This document shows, piece after piece, positions 16,543 through 26,293 of a DNA stretch of 64,000 nt; positions within the stretch are counted from its first letter, which is position 1; each line of letters opens with the position of its first letter. This DNA is from Streptococcus marmotae (GTDB lineage Bacteria; Bacillota; Bacilli; Lactobacillales; Streptococcaceae), in the NCBI RefSeq assembly GCF_001623565.1, contig NZ_CP015196.1, forward strand, positions 930,001-994,000, given 5' to 3'. A program made the position numbers and the translations under genes. The notes below the pieces were generated by a model that was given only the letters and a program-made list of their open reading frames with translations, did not search any database and was not told the DNA's origin.

Positions 16543-16571
16543 TTGACAAATGGCTTGTATTGGAATATAAT
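16543..16571 (+). promoter_or_regulatory. Consensus vegetative promoter for the large non-coding RNA
   Basis: Perfect -35 TTGACA (16543-16548), 17-nt spacer, and perfect -10 TATAAT (16566-16571). It lies just after the late-operon terminator, so the downstream RNA can be made independently of the phage late genes. No ORF starts downstream within its transcript. The predicted start point is near 16578. Confidence 0.88.
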
Positions 16572-16577
16572 AAAATA

Positions 16578-17192
16578 TTCCACAGGTTTCAAACGGTTAA
16601 CTAAATAACTTAGTGAAGAATGTTTGACAACATGCTAAGATGATATGCGTGATTCTCGTTACACTAGCGATGGGATACTGTCGCTAGATAAGTAATCAAT
16701 CTGTTAGTGATAATAGATTGTTGCGAAGTGAAAGAATAGCAAGAGTGCGTATGATGTGGATAGAATGCGTAGTTAGACCAAGACTAGACGGTGGTAGCGA
16801 TAATAGACGCCCCGGGGGGGAATAAGCCATCAAATCCAAGTTTGGCGACTTGCGATGCGGTGGTAATGCCAAAATAAGCTATTGTGCACATTGACGCTTG
16901 AAAAGAGCGTTGCTTACACTAAAAGTCTGTATGAGTAGCCCAAAGGTGCATGGAAAGAATACTGATAATTACTATAGGTAAAATTAAAATTCTGAATGTC
17001 GGGTGAAAGTTGGAGGTAACCAGTCCTGCCTAGCCACTGAAACGCCAAGGAAGTTATGGGGTAGCTCCCTATAGCTCAGACCTTGGTCGGCTATCGGTTA
17101 ACAAGTTGCGTATTTTTGAAGCAGAGCGAAGGCTCATTTAGTTGATCGTTTGAAGTCTATGGAATGTACCAGCCTTGCGCTGGTGTTTTTTT
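16578..17192 (+). ncRNA. Large structured phage non-coding RNA (ROOL- or GOLLD-like candidate)
   Basis: About 615 nt with its own consensus promoter and terminator and no credible ORF. Its two ends pair over 16 continuous positions (including G-U pairs): TTTCAAACGGTTAACT at 16587-16602 with AGTTGATCGTTTGAAG at 17140-17155. Inside are further helices: CTAGCGA/TCGCTAG (16664-16670 with 16681-16687), CAATCT/AGATTG (16697-16702 with 16715-16720), TTTGGC/GCCAAA (16841-16846 with 16868-16873), ACGCT/AGCGT (16894-16898 with 16906-16910) and CCAAGG/CCTTGG (17045-17050 with 17081-17086) enclosing TATGGGG/CCCTATA. Length, closing helix and location beside prophage lysis genes fit the giant ornate RNAs ROOL (about 580 nt) or GOLLD. 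The class assignment is inference; the structured RNA itself is well supported. It has no hallmarks of tmRNA, RNase P RNA or a group II intron. Confidence 0.8.
17168..17192 (+). terminator. Intrinsic terminator of the large RNA
   Basis: ACCAGC (17168-17173) pairs with GCTGGT (17179-17184), with a run of seven Ts at 17186-17192. A second small hairpin, ACCTGTT/AACAGGT (17205-17222), follows and has its T-run on the minus strand, so it may end transcription coming from the right. Confidence 0.88.
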
Positions 17193-17292
17193 GTAAAAGA
17201 AAAGACCTGTTTCAGAACAGGTAAAAAGCATTTCCCAGCGTTGAATTTTACTACGTATTTCACTACGTTTATTTTAAAATGATGGCGACTGA

Positions 17293-17412
17293 CTGAATAG
17301 TGTAAAGTTCAAAAACCTTGTTTTATTAATTGTTTTGGCATTGATGGTGATTGAGTTTGCGATAAAGAAGTTTCATACCACAAAAGAGGGCTTTGGTAAA
17401 AGGAATTGGTAG
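17293..17412 (+). pseudogene. C-terminal remnant of a membrane protein gene at the prophage right edge
   Basis: An open stretch of 39 codons with no start codon at its beginning runs from a TGA at 17290 to TAG at 17410. It reads NSVKFKN, then a hydrophobic segment LVLLIVLALMVIEFAI, then a basic tail ending GFGKRNW. It looks like the end of a small host membrane protein whose front was removed, plausibly by prophage integration. An internal start (ATG at 17344) giving a tiny peptide is possible but lacks a ribosome site. The 17193-17292 stretch before it holds no gene and may include the attachment site. Confidence 0.4.
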
Positions 17413-17470
17413 GAAAATGAAAAAATCGCTTGTCTTTCAAGTGGTTTTCACAGGTCACCATTCTCAAGGA

Positions 17471-17499
17471 TTGAAAAAAAGGGCGAGATAGCTTACAAT
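17471..17499 (+). promoter_or_regulatory. Promoter of the tsaB-rimI-tsaD operon
   Basis: TTGAAA (17471-17476), 17-nt spacer, TACAAT (17494-17499), about 35 nt before the tsaB ATG. Confidence 0.75.
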
Positions 17500-17534
17500 A
17501 GAGAAGGATAGAATCATGAAAAGAGAGTAAAAAG

Positions 17535-18221
17535 ATGAAAATATTGGCACTTGATACGTCTAACCAAACGTTGGCCGTAGCCTTAGTGGAAAATGGGCGT
17601 TTACAGACAGAGATGACACTTGCGATTAAGAAAAATCATAGTATTAGCCTCATGCCAACGATTGATTTCTTAATGCAGTCTGTTGGGTGGAAACCGGCTG
17701 ATTTGGATAGAATTGTGGTAGCACAGGGTCCGGGATCTTATACAGGTTTGCGGATTGGGGTTGCAACTGCAAAGACCTTGGCCTATACTCTGGGGATTGA
17801 TTTGGTAGGGATTTCGAGCTTACAAGCTCTACTACCAGCAGACAGTAAGGGCTTAGTAGTGCCACTGATTGATGCGAGACGAAATCATGGCTATGCCGGA
17901 TTCTACGAACAAGGGCAAGCAGTCAAGGCAGATACCTACCTTTCTTTTGAAGCCTTATTAGAAGAAGTGAAAAACTATGAGCAGGTCACCTTTGTAGGAG
18001 AAGTTGCAGCTTTTACGGAGCAGATTGAGGCGGCTTTACCCAAAGCTCAGTATCAGGCGACCTTGCCGTCTGCTTATCAGCTTGCCTTGGATGGAGAGCA
18101 TACGCCTGTGAGTGAGGTAATGTCCTTTGAACCTCGTTATCTCAAGCGGGTTGAAGCAGAAGAAAATTGGCTCAAGAATCATGAGGAAAGAGATAGAGAA
18201 AGTTACATTCAGCGAGTATGA
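17535..18221 (+). CDS. tsaB: tRNA threonylcarbamoyladenosine biosynthesis protein TsaB
   Basis: It encodes 228 residues of the ASKHA fold, starting MKILALDTSNQTLAVAL, with the VAQGPGSYTGLRIGVATAK motif at about 68-86 that is diagnostic of TsaB. TsaB is the scaffold partner of TsaD; with TsaE they transfer the threonylcarbamoyl group to A37 of tRNAs that read ANN codons. It is first in a three-gene operon, overlapping rimI by 4 nt. Acts in the cytosol. Confidence 0.96.
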   Translation: MKILALDTSNQTLAVALVENGRLQTEMTLAIKKNHSISLMPTIDFLMQSVGWKPADLDRIVVAQGPGSYTGLRIGVATAKTLAYTLGIDLVGISSLQALLPADSKGLVVPLIDARRNHGYAGFYEQGQAVKADTYLSFEALLEEVKNYEQVTFVGEVAAFTEQIEAALPKAQYQATLPSAYQLALDGEHTPVSEVMSFEPRYLKRVEAEENWLKNHEERDRESYIQRV

Positions 18222-18658
18222 TAGAAATTGAAGAATACAAGGGGCAAGAAGAACTTGCACGAGATCTCTTTACCATTTTGTGCGATGTGTATGATCAGGC
18301 ACCATGGACGGTAGAGCAGATTGAATCAGATCTACGCCAACCAGAAACGGTTTACTATCTGGCAAAAGAGGGGCGGGAACTTCTTGGCTTTCTAGCTGTC
18401 CAAGAGATTGTAGATGAATTGGAAATTTTGCAGCTTGCAGTGCGTAAAGATGTTCAAGGTCAGGGGATAGCAGGAAGGCTACTCCATTGTATTCAGGATT
18501 TTGCAGGTTCGGTATTTTTAGAAGTGCGGGCTTCCAATCAGCGTGCGAAAGGCTTATATGAGCGCTATGGATTTGAAGAAATTGGCAGGCGTAAGGGCTA
18601 TTACCATGGTCCGATAGAAGATGCCATTGTGATGAAAAGAGAGACAGATGAAAGATAG
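18218..18658 (+). CDS. rimI: Ribosomal protein S18 alanine N-acetyltransferase RimI-like GNAT
   Basis: It encodes 146 residues with a GNAT fold: the [19 protein letters not shown] segment (about 70-88) is the acetyl-CoA pyrophosphate loop (Q-G-x-G-x-A), and [23 protein letters not shown] (about 107-129) is the conserved motif B. RimI acetylates the N-terminus of ribosomal protein S18. Its place between tsaB and tsaD, overlapping both, is the usual arrangement in streptococci and supports the name. Confidence 0.92.
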   Translation: MIEIEEYKGQEELARDLFTILCDVYDQAPWTVEQIESDLRQPETVYYLAKEGRELLGFLAVQEIVDELEILQLAVRKDVQGQGIAGRLLHCIQDFAGSVFLEVRASNQRAKGLYERYGFEEIGRRKGYYHGPIEDAIVMKRETDER

Positions 18659-19655
18659 ATATATTCTTGCCATTGAGACATCATGCGATGAGACCTCGGT
18701 TGCAGTATTAAAAAATGATGCGGACTTGTTGTCCAATGTGATTGCGAGTCAAATTGAAAGCCATAAGCGGTTTGGCGGCGTTGTTCCTGAAGTAGCAAGT
18801 CGTCATCATGTAGAAGTAATAACGGTTTGTATTGAAGAAGCTTTGCAAGAGGCAGGGCTTGAAGCGCGTGACCTGACAGCGGTTGCGGTGACTTATGGAC
18901 CGGGCTTAGTCGGAGCGCTCCTAGTGGGCTTATCAGCCGCAAAAGCCTTTGCTTGGGCAAATGGTTTGCCCCTGATTCCAGTCAATCACATGGCAGGACA
19001 CCTGATGGCAGCACGTAGCGTGAAGGAGTTGGAGTATCCCTTGCTTGCCTTATTGGTCTCGGGTGGGCACACGGAGCTGGTCTATGTATCAGGAGAAGGT
19101 GAGTATAGCATTGTCGGAGAAACGCGAGATGATGCGGTAGGAGAGGCTTATGATAAGGTTGGACGTGTCATGGGGCTTCCCTATCCAGCTGGTCGTGTTA
19201 TTGATGAATTGGCACATCAGGGACAGGATATTTATAACTTTCCACGTGCCATGGTCAAAGAAGATAATCTAGAGTTCTCATTTTCAGGCCTTAAGTCAGC
19301 TTTTATCAACCTTTGTCATAATGCCGAACAAAAAGGAGAAACACTTGTCAACGAAGATTTAGCAGCTTCTTTTCAGGCTTGTGTTTTAGATATTTTGCTG
19401 GCAAAGACGAAAAAAGCCCTCGAAAAATATCCTGTCAAGACCTTGGTGGTTGCAGGGGGAGTAGCTGCTAATCAGGGCTTGCGCGAGCGTTTAAATCAGG
19501 AAATAACCGATGTTGAGGTCATTATCCCACCCTTGCGCCTCTGCGGTGATAATGCAGGCATGATTGCCTTAGCTGCGGTCAGCGAATGGAACAAGAACAA
19601 CCTAGCGTCTCTGGATTTGAATGCCAAGCCGAGTCTAGCTTTTGATTCCTTGTAG
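18648..19655 (+). CDS. tsaD: tRNA N6-adenosine threonylcarbamoyltransferase TsaD
   Basis: It encodes 335 residues. Motifs of the Kae1/TsaD family are clear: [14 protein letters not shown] near the start, the metal-binding VNHMAGH at about 111-117, [11 protein letters not shown] at about 132-142, and [12 protein letters not shown] at about 267-278. It is the catalytic enzyme of t6A synthesis, using threonylcarbamoyl-AMP, and is essential in most bacteria. It overlaps rimI by 11 nt. Its terminator is interrupted by an insertion sequence just after the T-tract. Confidence 0.97.
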   Translation: MKDRYILAIETSCDETSVAVLKNDADLLSNVIASQIESHKRFGGVVPEVASRHHVEVITVCIEEALQEAGLEARDLTAVAVTYGPGLVGALLVGLSAAKAFAWANGLPLIPVNHMAGHLMAARSVKELEYPLLALLVSGGHTELVYVSGEGEYSIVGETRDDAVGEAYDKVGRVMGLPYPAGRVIDELAHQGQDIYNFPRAMVKEDNLEFSFSGLKSAFINLCHNAEQKGETLVNEDLAASFQACVLDILLAKTKKALEKYPVKTLVVAGGVAANQGLRERLNQEITDVEVIIPPLRLCGDNAGMIALAAVSEWNKNNLASLDLNAKPSLAFDSL

Positions 19656-19674
19656 GATTGCTTATAGTAACTGG

Positions 19675-19695
19675 AGAGCCGAGAGGCTCTTTTTT
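19675..19695 (+). terminator. Terminator of the tsaD operon, used as IS target
   Basis: AGAGCC (19675-19680), loop GAGA, GGCTCT (19685-19690) and a T-run to 19695. The T-tract is part of the 8-bp duplicated target of the adjacent IS, so it survives on the left side. Confidence 0.9.
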
Positions 19696-19696
19696 C

Positions 19697-21111
19697 GGCT
19701 CTTTGTCAACTGTAGTGGGTAGATGAAAAGCTAACACCTAGAGAGGACCAAATTGGTCTTCTCTTTTTTGATGTTGATGGCAATCAAAATCCGCTTTTTG
19801 AAGTTTTCAAAGCTCCTGAAACCAAAGGCATTACGCTTGATGACTTTGATGATGTTATTGGTAGATTCCAATTTAGCGTTGGAATAAGGCAATTCCAAAG
19901 CGTTTAAAATCTTGTCCTTATCCTTTAGAAACGCCTTAAATACCGTCTGGAAAATAGGGTTAACAGTGGCTATTTCTTGCTCAATTAGGTCAAAGAAATG
20001 ATCTGAGTTTTTCTCTTGGAAATGGAATAAAAGAAGTTGATAGAGTTCATAATGTTGTCGTAACTCATCTGAGTAGGATAGGAGCTTGTCTAAGATTTCC
20101 TTATTGGTCAAATGCATGCGAAAAGTAGGGCGATAAAACCGCTTGTCACTGAGTTTACGGCTATCTTGTTGTACCAGTTTCCAGTAGCGTTTGAGCGTCT
20201 TGTATTCATGCGATTTGCGGTCAAAAGCATTCATGATTTGGGTACGGACACGGTTCATAGCACGGCTGAGATGTTGCACAACGTGGAAGCGATCCAGCAC
20301 GATTTTAGCATGAGGAAAAAGTTGTTTGGCTAGTTGATAGTAAGGGCTAAACATGTCCATAGTGATGATTTTAACGCGGTTTCTGACCTTTCTAGGGTAT
20401 CTCAGAAAGTGATTTCGGATGGTTGCTTGCGTTCTTCCATCAAGGATAGCGATGATGTTATTTGTGTCAAAATCTTGAGCGATAAAGCTCATTTTCCCTT
20501 TCTTGAAGGCATACTCATCCCAGGACATGACTTCTGGAAGCTTATCCCAATCCGTTTCAAATTTAAACTCATTGAGTTTTCGAATAACTGTAGATGTAGA
20601 AATGGAGAGTCTGTGTGCGATATGTGTCATTGCTTGCTTTTCGATGAGTAATTGTGCGATTTTCTGGTTGACAGCGACAGAGATTTGATGGTTCTTCTTA
20701 ACAATAGGAGTTTCAGCGACCGCTATTTTCCCACAGTCTTTGCACTTGAAACGACGCTTTCGAAGGCGGATAAGTAGCGGGTAGCCAGCAGTTTCTAAGT
20801 AGGGGATTTTAGAGGCTTTCTGGAAGTCGTACTTAGCCATTTGTCCCTTGCAGGAAGGGCATTTAGGGGCTGTGTAATCCAAGTGACCGTGGAGTTCTAA
20901 GTGTGTTCCCATGTCGCATTCATTAGTGATAGTGATATTTTTGTCTTTCATTTTGAGAAAATTTGTGATAAGATTTAGTTGTTCCATATGAGTCTTTCTA
21001 AATGATAGTTTTGTCGCTTTTCATTATAGGTCATATGGAACTTTTTTTCTACACTGAAAAAGGCTCCATAATCTCTGTGGCGGGCGTACCCACTACAGAT
21101 ATTATAGAGCC
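19697..21111 (-). mobile_element. ISL3-family insertion sequence, copy 1 (1415 bp)
   Basis: Ends are defined by imperfect terminal inverted repeats: left GGCTCT followed by CTGTAGTGGGTA (19697-19721), right the complement of GGCTCTATAATATC then TGTAGTGGGTA (to 21111). A perfect 8-bp duplication CTTTTTTC flanks it (19689-19696 and 21112-21119), as expected for ISL3 transposition. One gene, the transposase, is on the minus strand. The duplication shows recent clean insertion into the tsaD terminator. A nearly identical copy lies at 52228-53641 in the opposite orientation. Confidence 0.95.
19731..20987 (-). CDS. ISL3-family transposase, copy 1
   Basis: It encodes 418 residues. An N-terminal zinc-finger region has CPSCKG (about 38-43) and CKDCG (about 78-82), followed by a helix-turn-helix (IAHRLSISTSTVIRKL, about 123-138). 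The DDE catalytic domain shows Asp in SWDEYA, Asp in ITMDMF and Glu in NAKLES. It appears intact. It differs from the second copy at five residues, all between about 358 and 400, while the first 357 residues are identical. Confidence 0.95.
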   Translation of the reverse strand: MEQLNLITNFLKMKDKNITITNECDMGTHLELHGHLDYTAPKCPSCKGQMAKYDFQKASKIPYLETAGYPLLIRLRKRRFKCKDCGKIAVAETPIVKKNHQISVAVNQKIAQLLIEKQAMTHIAHRLSISTSTVIRKLNEFKFETDWDKLPEVMSWDEYAFKKGKMSFIAQDFDTNNIIAILDGRTQATIRNHFLRYPRKVRNRVKIITMDMFSPYYQLAKQLFPHAKIVLDRFHVVQHLSRAMNRVRTQIMNAFDRKSHEYKTLKRYWKLVQQDSRKLSDKRFYRPTFRMHLTNKEILDKLLSYSDELRQHYELYQLLLFHFQEKNSDHFFDLIEQEIATVNPIFQTVFKAFLKDKDKILNALELPYSNAKLESTNNIIKVIKRNAFGFRSFENFKKRILIAINIKKEKTNLVLSRC

Positions 21112-21169
21112 CTTTTTTCAGGAAGTTTCAACTGGCAGAGATGATTTTTCTGAAAATAACTTGAAAAGG

Positions 21170-21198
21170 TTGACGGTAGTTGGTTTCTAGCTTATACT
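21170..21198 (+). promoter_or_regulatory. Promoter of azlCD
   Basis: TTGACG (21170-21175), 17-nt spacer, TATACT (21193-21198), 36 nt before the azlC ATG. It lies just outside the IS right end, so the IS did not remove it. Confidence 0.7.
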
Positions 21199-21234
21199 AG
21201 TAAGACAATGATAGGACTTGGAAAGGAGTTTGGT

Positions 21235-21933
21235 ATGCAAGGTTCATTTGTGAAAGAAGGGGCAATTGACGCGATTCCAACGGTCTTAGGCTATGCGAGT
21301 ATTGGATTAGCTTGTGGAATTGTTTCGGTTAATTCAGGTATTTCAGCGCTAGAAATGGCTTTGATGAGCGTGTTCGTATATGCAGGAAGTGCGCAATTTG
21401 TGATGTGTGCCATGATTTTAGCGGGTGCGCCTTTGATGTCGATTGCGGTGACGGTATTTTTTGTCAATCTACGTCATTTTCTCCTCAGTCTGCATACAGC
21501 GTCCATGTTTCAAAAAAATTCTTTGGGTTCTAATATTTTTATCGGTTCATTTTTGACGGATGAGTCCTATGGTGTCTTGTTGCGGAAACAGTTGGAAAAT
21601 CCAACGGTATCTCCCTATTGGATGTATGGGAATAATCTGGCTAGCTATACTGCATGGGTGTTGTTTACTGTGTTAGGTAATCTCATCGGCAGCTTCATTC
21701 CAAATCCAGAAGGGTTAGGACTTGATTTTGCATTGGTAGCAATGTTTGTAGGAATTTTTGCAGGTCAGCTAGAAGCGATGGCAAGACAGATTCCATTACG
21801 GAAGATTGGCTGGATTCTGTTGAGTGTATTTTGTGCATATATGGGATTGGTTCTGGTGACCTCTTCTTATATTGCGGTTCTTGTAGCGACCTTGATTGGC
21901 TGTTTTGTGGGGGTGATGCTGGATGATAAATAG
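21235..21933 (+). CDS. azlC: Branched-chain amino acid exporter large subunit AzlC
   Basis: It encodes 232 residues. The ATG at 21235 follows AAAGGAG at a good distance; the earlier in-frame ATG at 21208 lacks a site. Several membrane segments are visible, with the AzlC pattern of a GLACGIVSVNSGIS segment, then FVYAGSAQFVMCAMILAGAP and FFVNLRHFLLSL. With AzlD it exports branched-chain or related amino acids and analogues. It overlaps azlD by 11 nt. Confidence 0.92.
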   Translation: MQGSFVKEGAIDAIPTVLGYASIGLACGIVSVNSGISALEMALMSVFVYAGSAQFVMCAMILAGAPLMSIAVTVFFVNLRHFLLSLHTASMFQKNSLGSNIFIGSFLTDESYGVLLRKQLENPTVSPYWMYGNNLASYTAWVLFTVLGNLIGSFIPNPEGLGLDFALVAMFVGIFAGQLEAMARQIPLRKIGWILLSVFCAYMGLVLVTSSYIAVLVATLIGCFVGVMLDDK

Positions 21934-22252
21934 GGAAATGGTATGGATGATTCTAGCTGCAATGGTCGTAACCTGGGTACCGAGAATTCTACCCTTTGTC
22001 TTAACAAAAGGAAAATCTCTGCCGCCTCTTGCCTTGCGTTTTTTACGCTTTCTACCTCTTTCCATTATCTTTGCCTTAACCTTATCAAGTGTGGTGGATG
22101 AAAGGGTGGGGCATTTTCCGCGTTTTCTACCAATTGAAACCATAGCCTTGTTACCGACTTTCTTTGTTGTTTTGAAAACAAAGAATATCCTGCTCGCAGT
22201 TATAGTAGGGGTTGTCGTAACAGCTAGCTTACGCTTTCTTTCAGGAATTTAA
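21923..22252 (+). CDS. azlD: Branched-chain amino acid exporter small subunit AzlD
   Basis: It encodes 109 residues with about four membrane segments (WMILAAMVVTWVPRILPFVL, then LPLSIIFALTLSSVV, a third, and a last at the C-terminus). The W-x-P-R-I-L-P-F motif near the start is typical of AzlD. It works as the partner of AzlC in the membrane. Confidence 0.92.
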   Translation: MINREMVWMILAAMVVTWVPRILPFVLTKGKSLPPLALRFLRFLPLSIIFALTLSSVVDERVGHFPRFLPIETIALLPTFFVVLKTKNILLAVIVGVVVTASLRFLSGI

Positions 22253-22263
22253 ATCAGATACTA

Positions 22264-22295
22264 AAAAGTTCGAGATGTTTGTCTCGAACTTTTGT
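22264..22295. terminator. Bidirectional terminator between azlD and the ABC permease gene
   Basis: AAAGTTCGAGA (22265-22275) pairs with TCTCGAACTTT (22282-22292). T-runs exist on both strands, and the two genes converge here. Confidence 0.88.
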
Positions 22296-22296
22296 A

Positions 22297-23919
22297 TTAT
22301 TTCAATCGGAAGGTCTTGGGAGCTTTTTTGAGGAGAATCAGATAGCCGATGCCGACATAAAGGCTAATTCCGATGGAAAGACCTAGGATATACAGTAGAC
22401 TTGCGATTTTTAGTTGGGTATTGAGATAAGCAAGCCAATACAAGGCTCCGCTGAGAATGCGATAGAGAGGATTGACAATTTCCATGTCTTTGGTAAAGGG
22501 TTGGAGAATGTAGTAGATAAAGAGATCGTGGAAAGAAAATAGGAAGGTGATGCTGAGCATGAGATAGGCAGTCAAAAGAGTCAGCTGCCACGAATATTGG
22601 AAATGGCCCATGAGCATGATGATGAGAAAGAGAGCGGAAGCAAAAATGCTGTTAAATTTTAGTGTTTGGATAAAGCGATAATTAAAGCCAGCTAAAATCG
22701 TCTTAGGCTCTCGATAAAATGGATAATGGAGCATAGCGATGTCACAATTGACAAAGACCATTTGGGTGATTTGCTTGCCGAGAGAGCCTGCATACATGAT
22801 CATGAGGGTAAAGGGGAGAAGGGCAATCAATCCTTTCTCAGGTAGCTTGAAAGGTTTGTGTTCAAAAAATGCAATGATTGCAAATAAGGTGGGAACGAGT
22901 AGCAAAAAGAGCAAGCGTTTTTTCAATCCTTTTGCAAGTATAGTGTGATAGCGTTGGAAAAGCAGGGCATTGAGGTAGTTCATACCGGTCAGGTGCGTGA
23001 GGTCTTCCTGTTTGTCTAAACTTAATTTTTCCTGCATTGTCAAGCCTTGACGGGTGTATTCATTACCTTGTTTCATCTGGAAGATTTTCTTATCAAAGGC
23101 GAGCGATTCTTCCATGCGGAAGTTGAAATACTCCGTTATCTGATGAAAGGCAAGAACTGAACGGAGGCTCATGAGGAAAATGGGGATTTGAATCATGAGC
23201 AACACGAGTAAAAATGCGGTGTTGAGTGCATCTCGTTTGAAAAAAGCTAGGATTGCAAAGGTCATACCAGGTAGAAGGAGAGCCCAATTCTGCCAGGACC
23301 AATTTGTGATGAAGGTACGGCGTTTAAAGAACCAGAAATTACAAGCATAACCGGCTAATTGGGCGGTCGGGAGTGCTAAGAGTCCGACAGGCAGTATCAG
23401 CCATTGGTGAGCTAGACCGCTCAAGATCATCAAGGCAGGAAGATAGGCTAGGCTATGGATAATGGGGTCTACCAACAATTGACTGTGTAAAAAGAGTCTT
23501 TGAGAGAGTTTGAAATTGACCAGAAACTCTCGGTTTGATTGTGAGATGACGGCTTCAAAACCTCTCGAGAAGCGAGTGATTAGCCCTGTCATGCAAAGCC
23601 AAATCGCAAAGCCAAGCAAGAAGCTCTGGGGCTTCAGTGGTAGGGATAGAGGCTCTGCACCTGTTGCAAGATTGATAGTGATATGGGCTGTGCCCACATA
23701 GAGCGTCAGCCAGAAGAATTTTGCCAAGAAGCGAAAAGGGATGGAGAGAATAGTAAAGATATAGAATAAACTGCTTTTTACCTTGTAAGAATGGTAAACT
23801 GTTTCAGGAATGGATTTTCCAATGAAGGGGATTTTTCGAAGGTAGTAGAGAAAGCCATTGACCTGTTTGCTAAGGCTGAACTTTTCTTGATACCAGCTAT
23901 ACCGTAATATATCTTTCAT
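22297..23919 (-). CDS. ABC transporter permease, multi-spanning
   Basis: It encodes 540 residues with roughly ten or more hydrophobic membrane segments spread over the whole length and a basic cytosolic region around 260-310. It has no ATP-binding motifs. The ATPase gene lies 10 nt upstream in the same operon, so the two form an exporter of the ABC-2 or EcsB kind. It is longer than the roughly 400 residues of classic EcsB, so I do not assign that name. Substrate unknown. Confidence 0.8.
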   Translation of the reverse strand: MKDILRYSWYQEKFSLSKQVNGFLYYLRKIPFIGKSIPETVYHSYKVKSSLFYIFTILSIPFRFLAKFFWLTLYVGTAHITINLATGAEPLSLPLKPQSFLLGFAIWLCMTGLITRFSRGFEAVISQSNREFLVNFKLSQRLFLHSQLLVDPIIHSLAYLPALMILSGLAHQWLILPVGLLALPTAQLAGYACNFWFFKRRTFITNWSWQNWALLLPGMTFAILAFFKRDALNTAFLLVLLMIQIPIFLMSLRSVLAFHQITEYFNFRMEESLAFDKKIFQMKQGNEYTRQGLTMQEKLSLDKQEDLTHLTGMNYLNALLFQRYHTILAKGLKKRLLFLLLVPTLFAIIAFFEHKPFKLPEKGLIALLPFTLMIMYAGSLGKQITQMVFVNCDIAMLHYPFYREPKTILAGFNYRFIQTLKFNSIFASALFLIIMLMGHFQYSWQLTLLTAYLMLSITFLFSFHDLFIYYILQPFTKDMEIVNPLYRILSGALYWLAYLNTQLKIASLLYILGLSIGISLYVGIGYLILLKKAPKTFRLK

Positions 23920-23929
23920 CTGGATCCTC

Positions 23930-24631
23930 CTATTTATCTGCTAATAGATTGACGATTTCTTGTTCAAAATCGGCGTCGTGCAAACGTTCGGTTGGTACGG
24001 CTTGTAACTCCTTGTGATGCAAGAGGACAATTTCATCACACAGGTCTTGAGCCAGTTGGAGGATATGGGTCGAAAAGATGATGACGGAATCTTTTTTAGC
24101 CTTGCGAATGAGTTGTTTGAACTCATGGGCGGCAACAGGGTCAAAAGAGGTCAGAGGTTCATCGAGTAAGAGCACAGCTGGTTGTACGATGAGAGATAGG
24201 AGAAGCTGAACCTTATTTTGCATTCCATGAGAGAAGTCTTTCAGCAAGCGGTGTTGGTCTACATGGTCAATACCGACTAGTGTTAGCCATTCTTCGGGAC
24301 TCCGTGAACTACGCAGTTTATCTTTGTGAATGTCCATGTAAAAGCGGATAAATTCAAAGGCGGTCATAAAAGCAGGGAGTTGCGGGTAGGTCTGAGTAAA
24401 GCCGATTTCAGTTGAATCATAGTCGCGTAGCTGATCCTCTTCTTCAAACTGAATTGTCCCATGTTCGAGGACGAGGTTACGGGCGATACAGTTAAAGAGG
24501 GTTGTTTTTCCAGCACCGTTTCTGCCGAGGAGTCCGTAGATTTTTCCTTGTTCAAACGTAAAGGACGTTTCTTGGAAGATGATTTTCTGGTCAAATTGTT
24601 TTGAAATGGTGTTAAGGGCTAGTTTCATCAT
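23930..24631 (-). CDS. ABC transporter ATP-binding protein
   Basis: It encodes 233 residues with Walker A GRNGAGKTT (about 36-44), a degenerate signature FSHGMQNK (about 134-141) in place of LSGGQ, and Walker B AVLLLDEP (about 153-160). GGAGACC lies before its ATG. Signature loops of this kind are typical of ABC-2 exporters. It is transcribed first, followed closely by its permease. Confidence 0.92.
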   Translation of the reverse strand: MMKLALNTISKQFDQKIIFQETSFTFEQGKIYGLLGRNGAGKTTLFNCIARNLVLEHGTIQFEEEDQLRDYDSTEIGFTQTYPQLPAFMTAFEFIRFYMDIHKDKLRSSRSPEEWLTLVGIDHVDQHRLLKDFSHGMQNKVQLLLSLIVQPAVLLLDEPLTSFDPVAAHEFKQLIRKAKKDSVIIFSTHILQLAQDLCDEIVLLHHKELQAVPTERLHDADFEQEIVNLLADK

Positions 24632-24666
24632 AATCGGTCTCCTTTTTGTATCTTTGTTCTATGTTT

Positions 24667-24695
24667 ATCATACATTAAAATATAAAAAAATTCAA
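24667..24695 (-). promoter_or_regulatory. Promoter of the ABC exporter operon
   Basis: Read on the minus strand: TTGAAT (24695-24690), 17-nt spacer, TATGAT (24672-24667), about 35 nt before the ATPase start. Confidence 0.6.
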
Positions 24696-24710
24696 GGGCG
24701 TCCTTGAATT

Positions 24711-26140
<1,430 letters not shown>

Positions 26141-26293
26141 GATTTTTGGTGAGTATTATTTGTGAGTTGTTCTGTCCTTCTATTGTAGCATAAATAGGTG
26201 CATAATCGGCAAAATGCACCTTCTGCTCCTTCTAATCGCTCCTAATAGCTAAAAAATCTGCTAGAAATGGTATCTAACAGATTTTTTCATTGA

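Noticed and set aside
16807..16821. CCCC-GGGGGGG run as a second slippery contingency tract
   Set aside because: It lies inside the non-coding RNA, so no reading frame depends on it; the G-run is also shorter.
16578..17192. Group II intron fragment, tmRNA or RNase P RNA
   Set aside because: No intron-encoded protein or domain V, no tag ORF or tRNA-like ends, and none of the conserved RNase P core segments were seen.
20112..20651. ORFs on the strand opposite the transposase (repeated at the second IS copy)
   Set aside because: They are identical shadows in both IS copies and are not preserved for their own sake.
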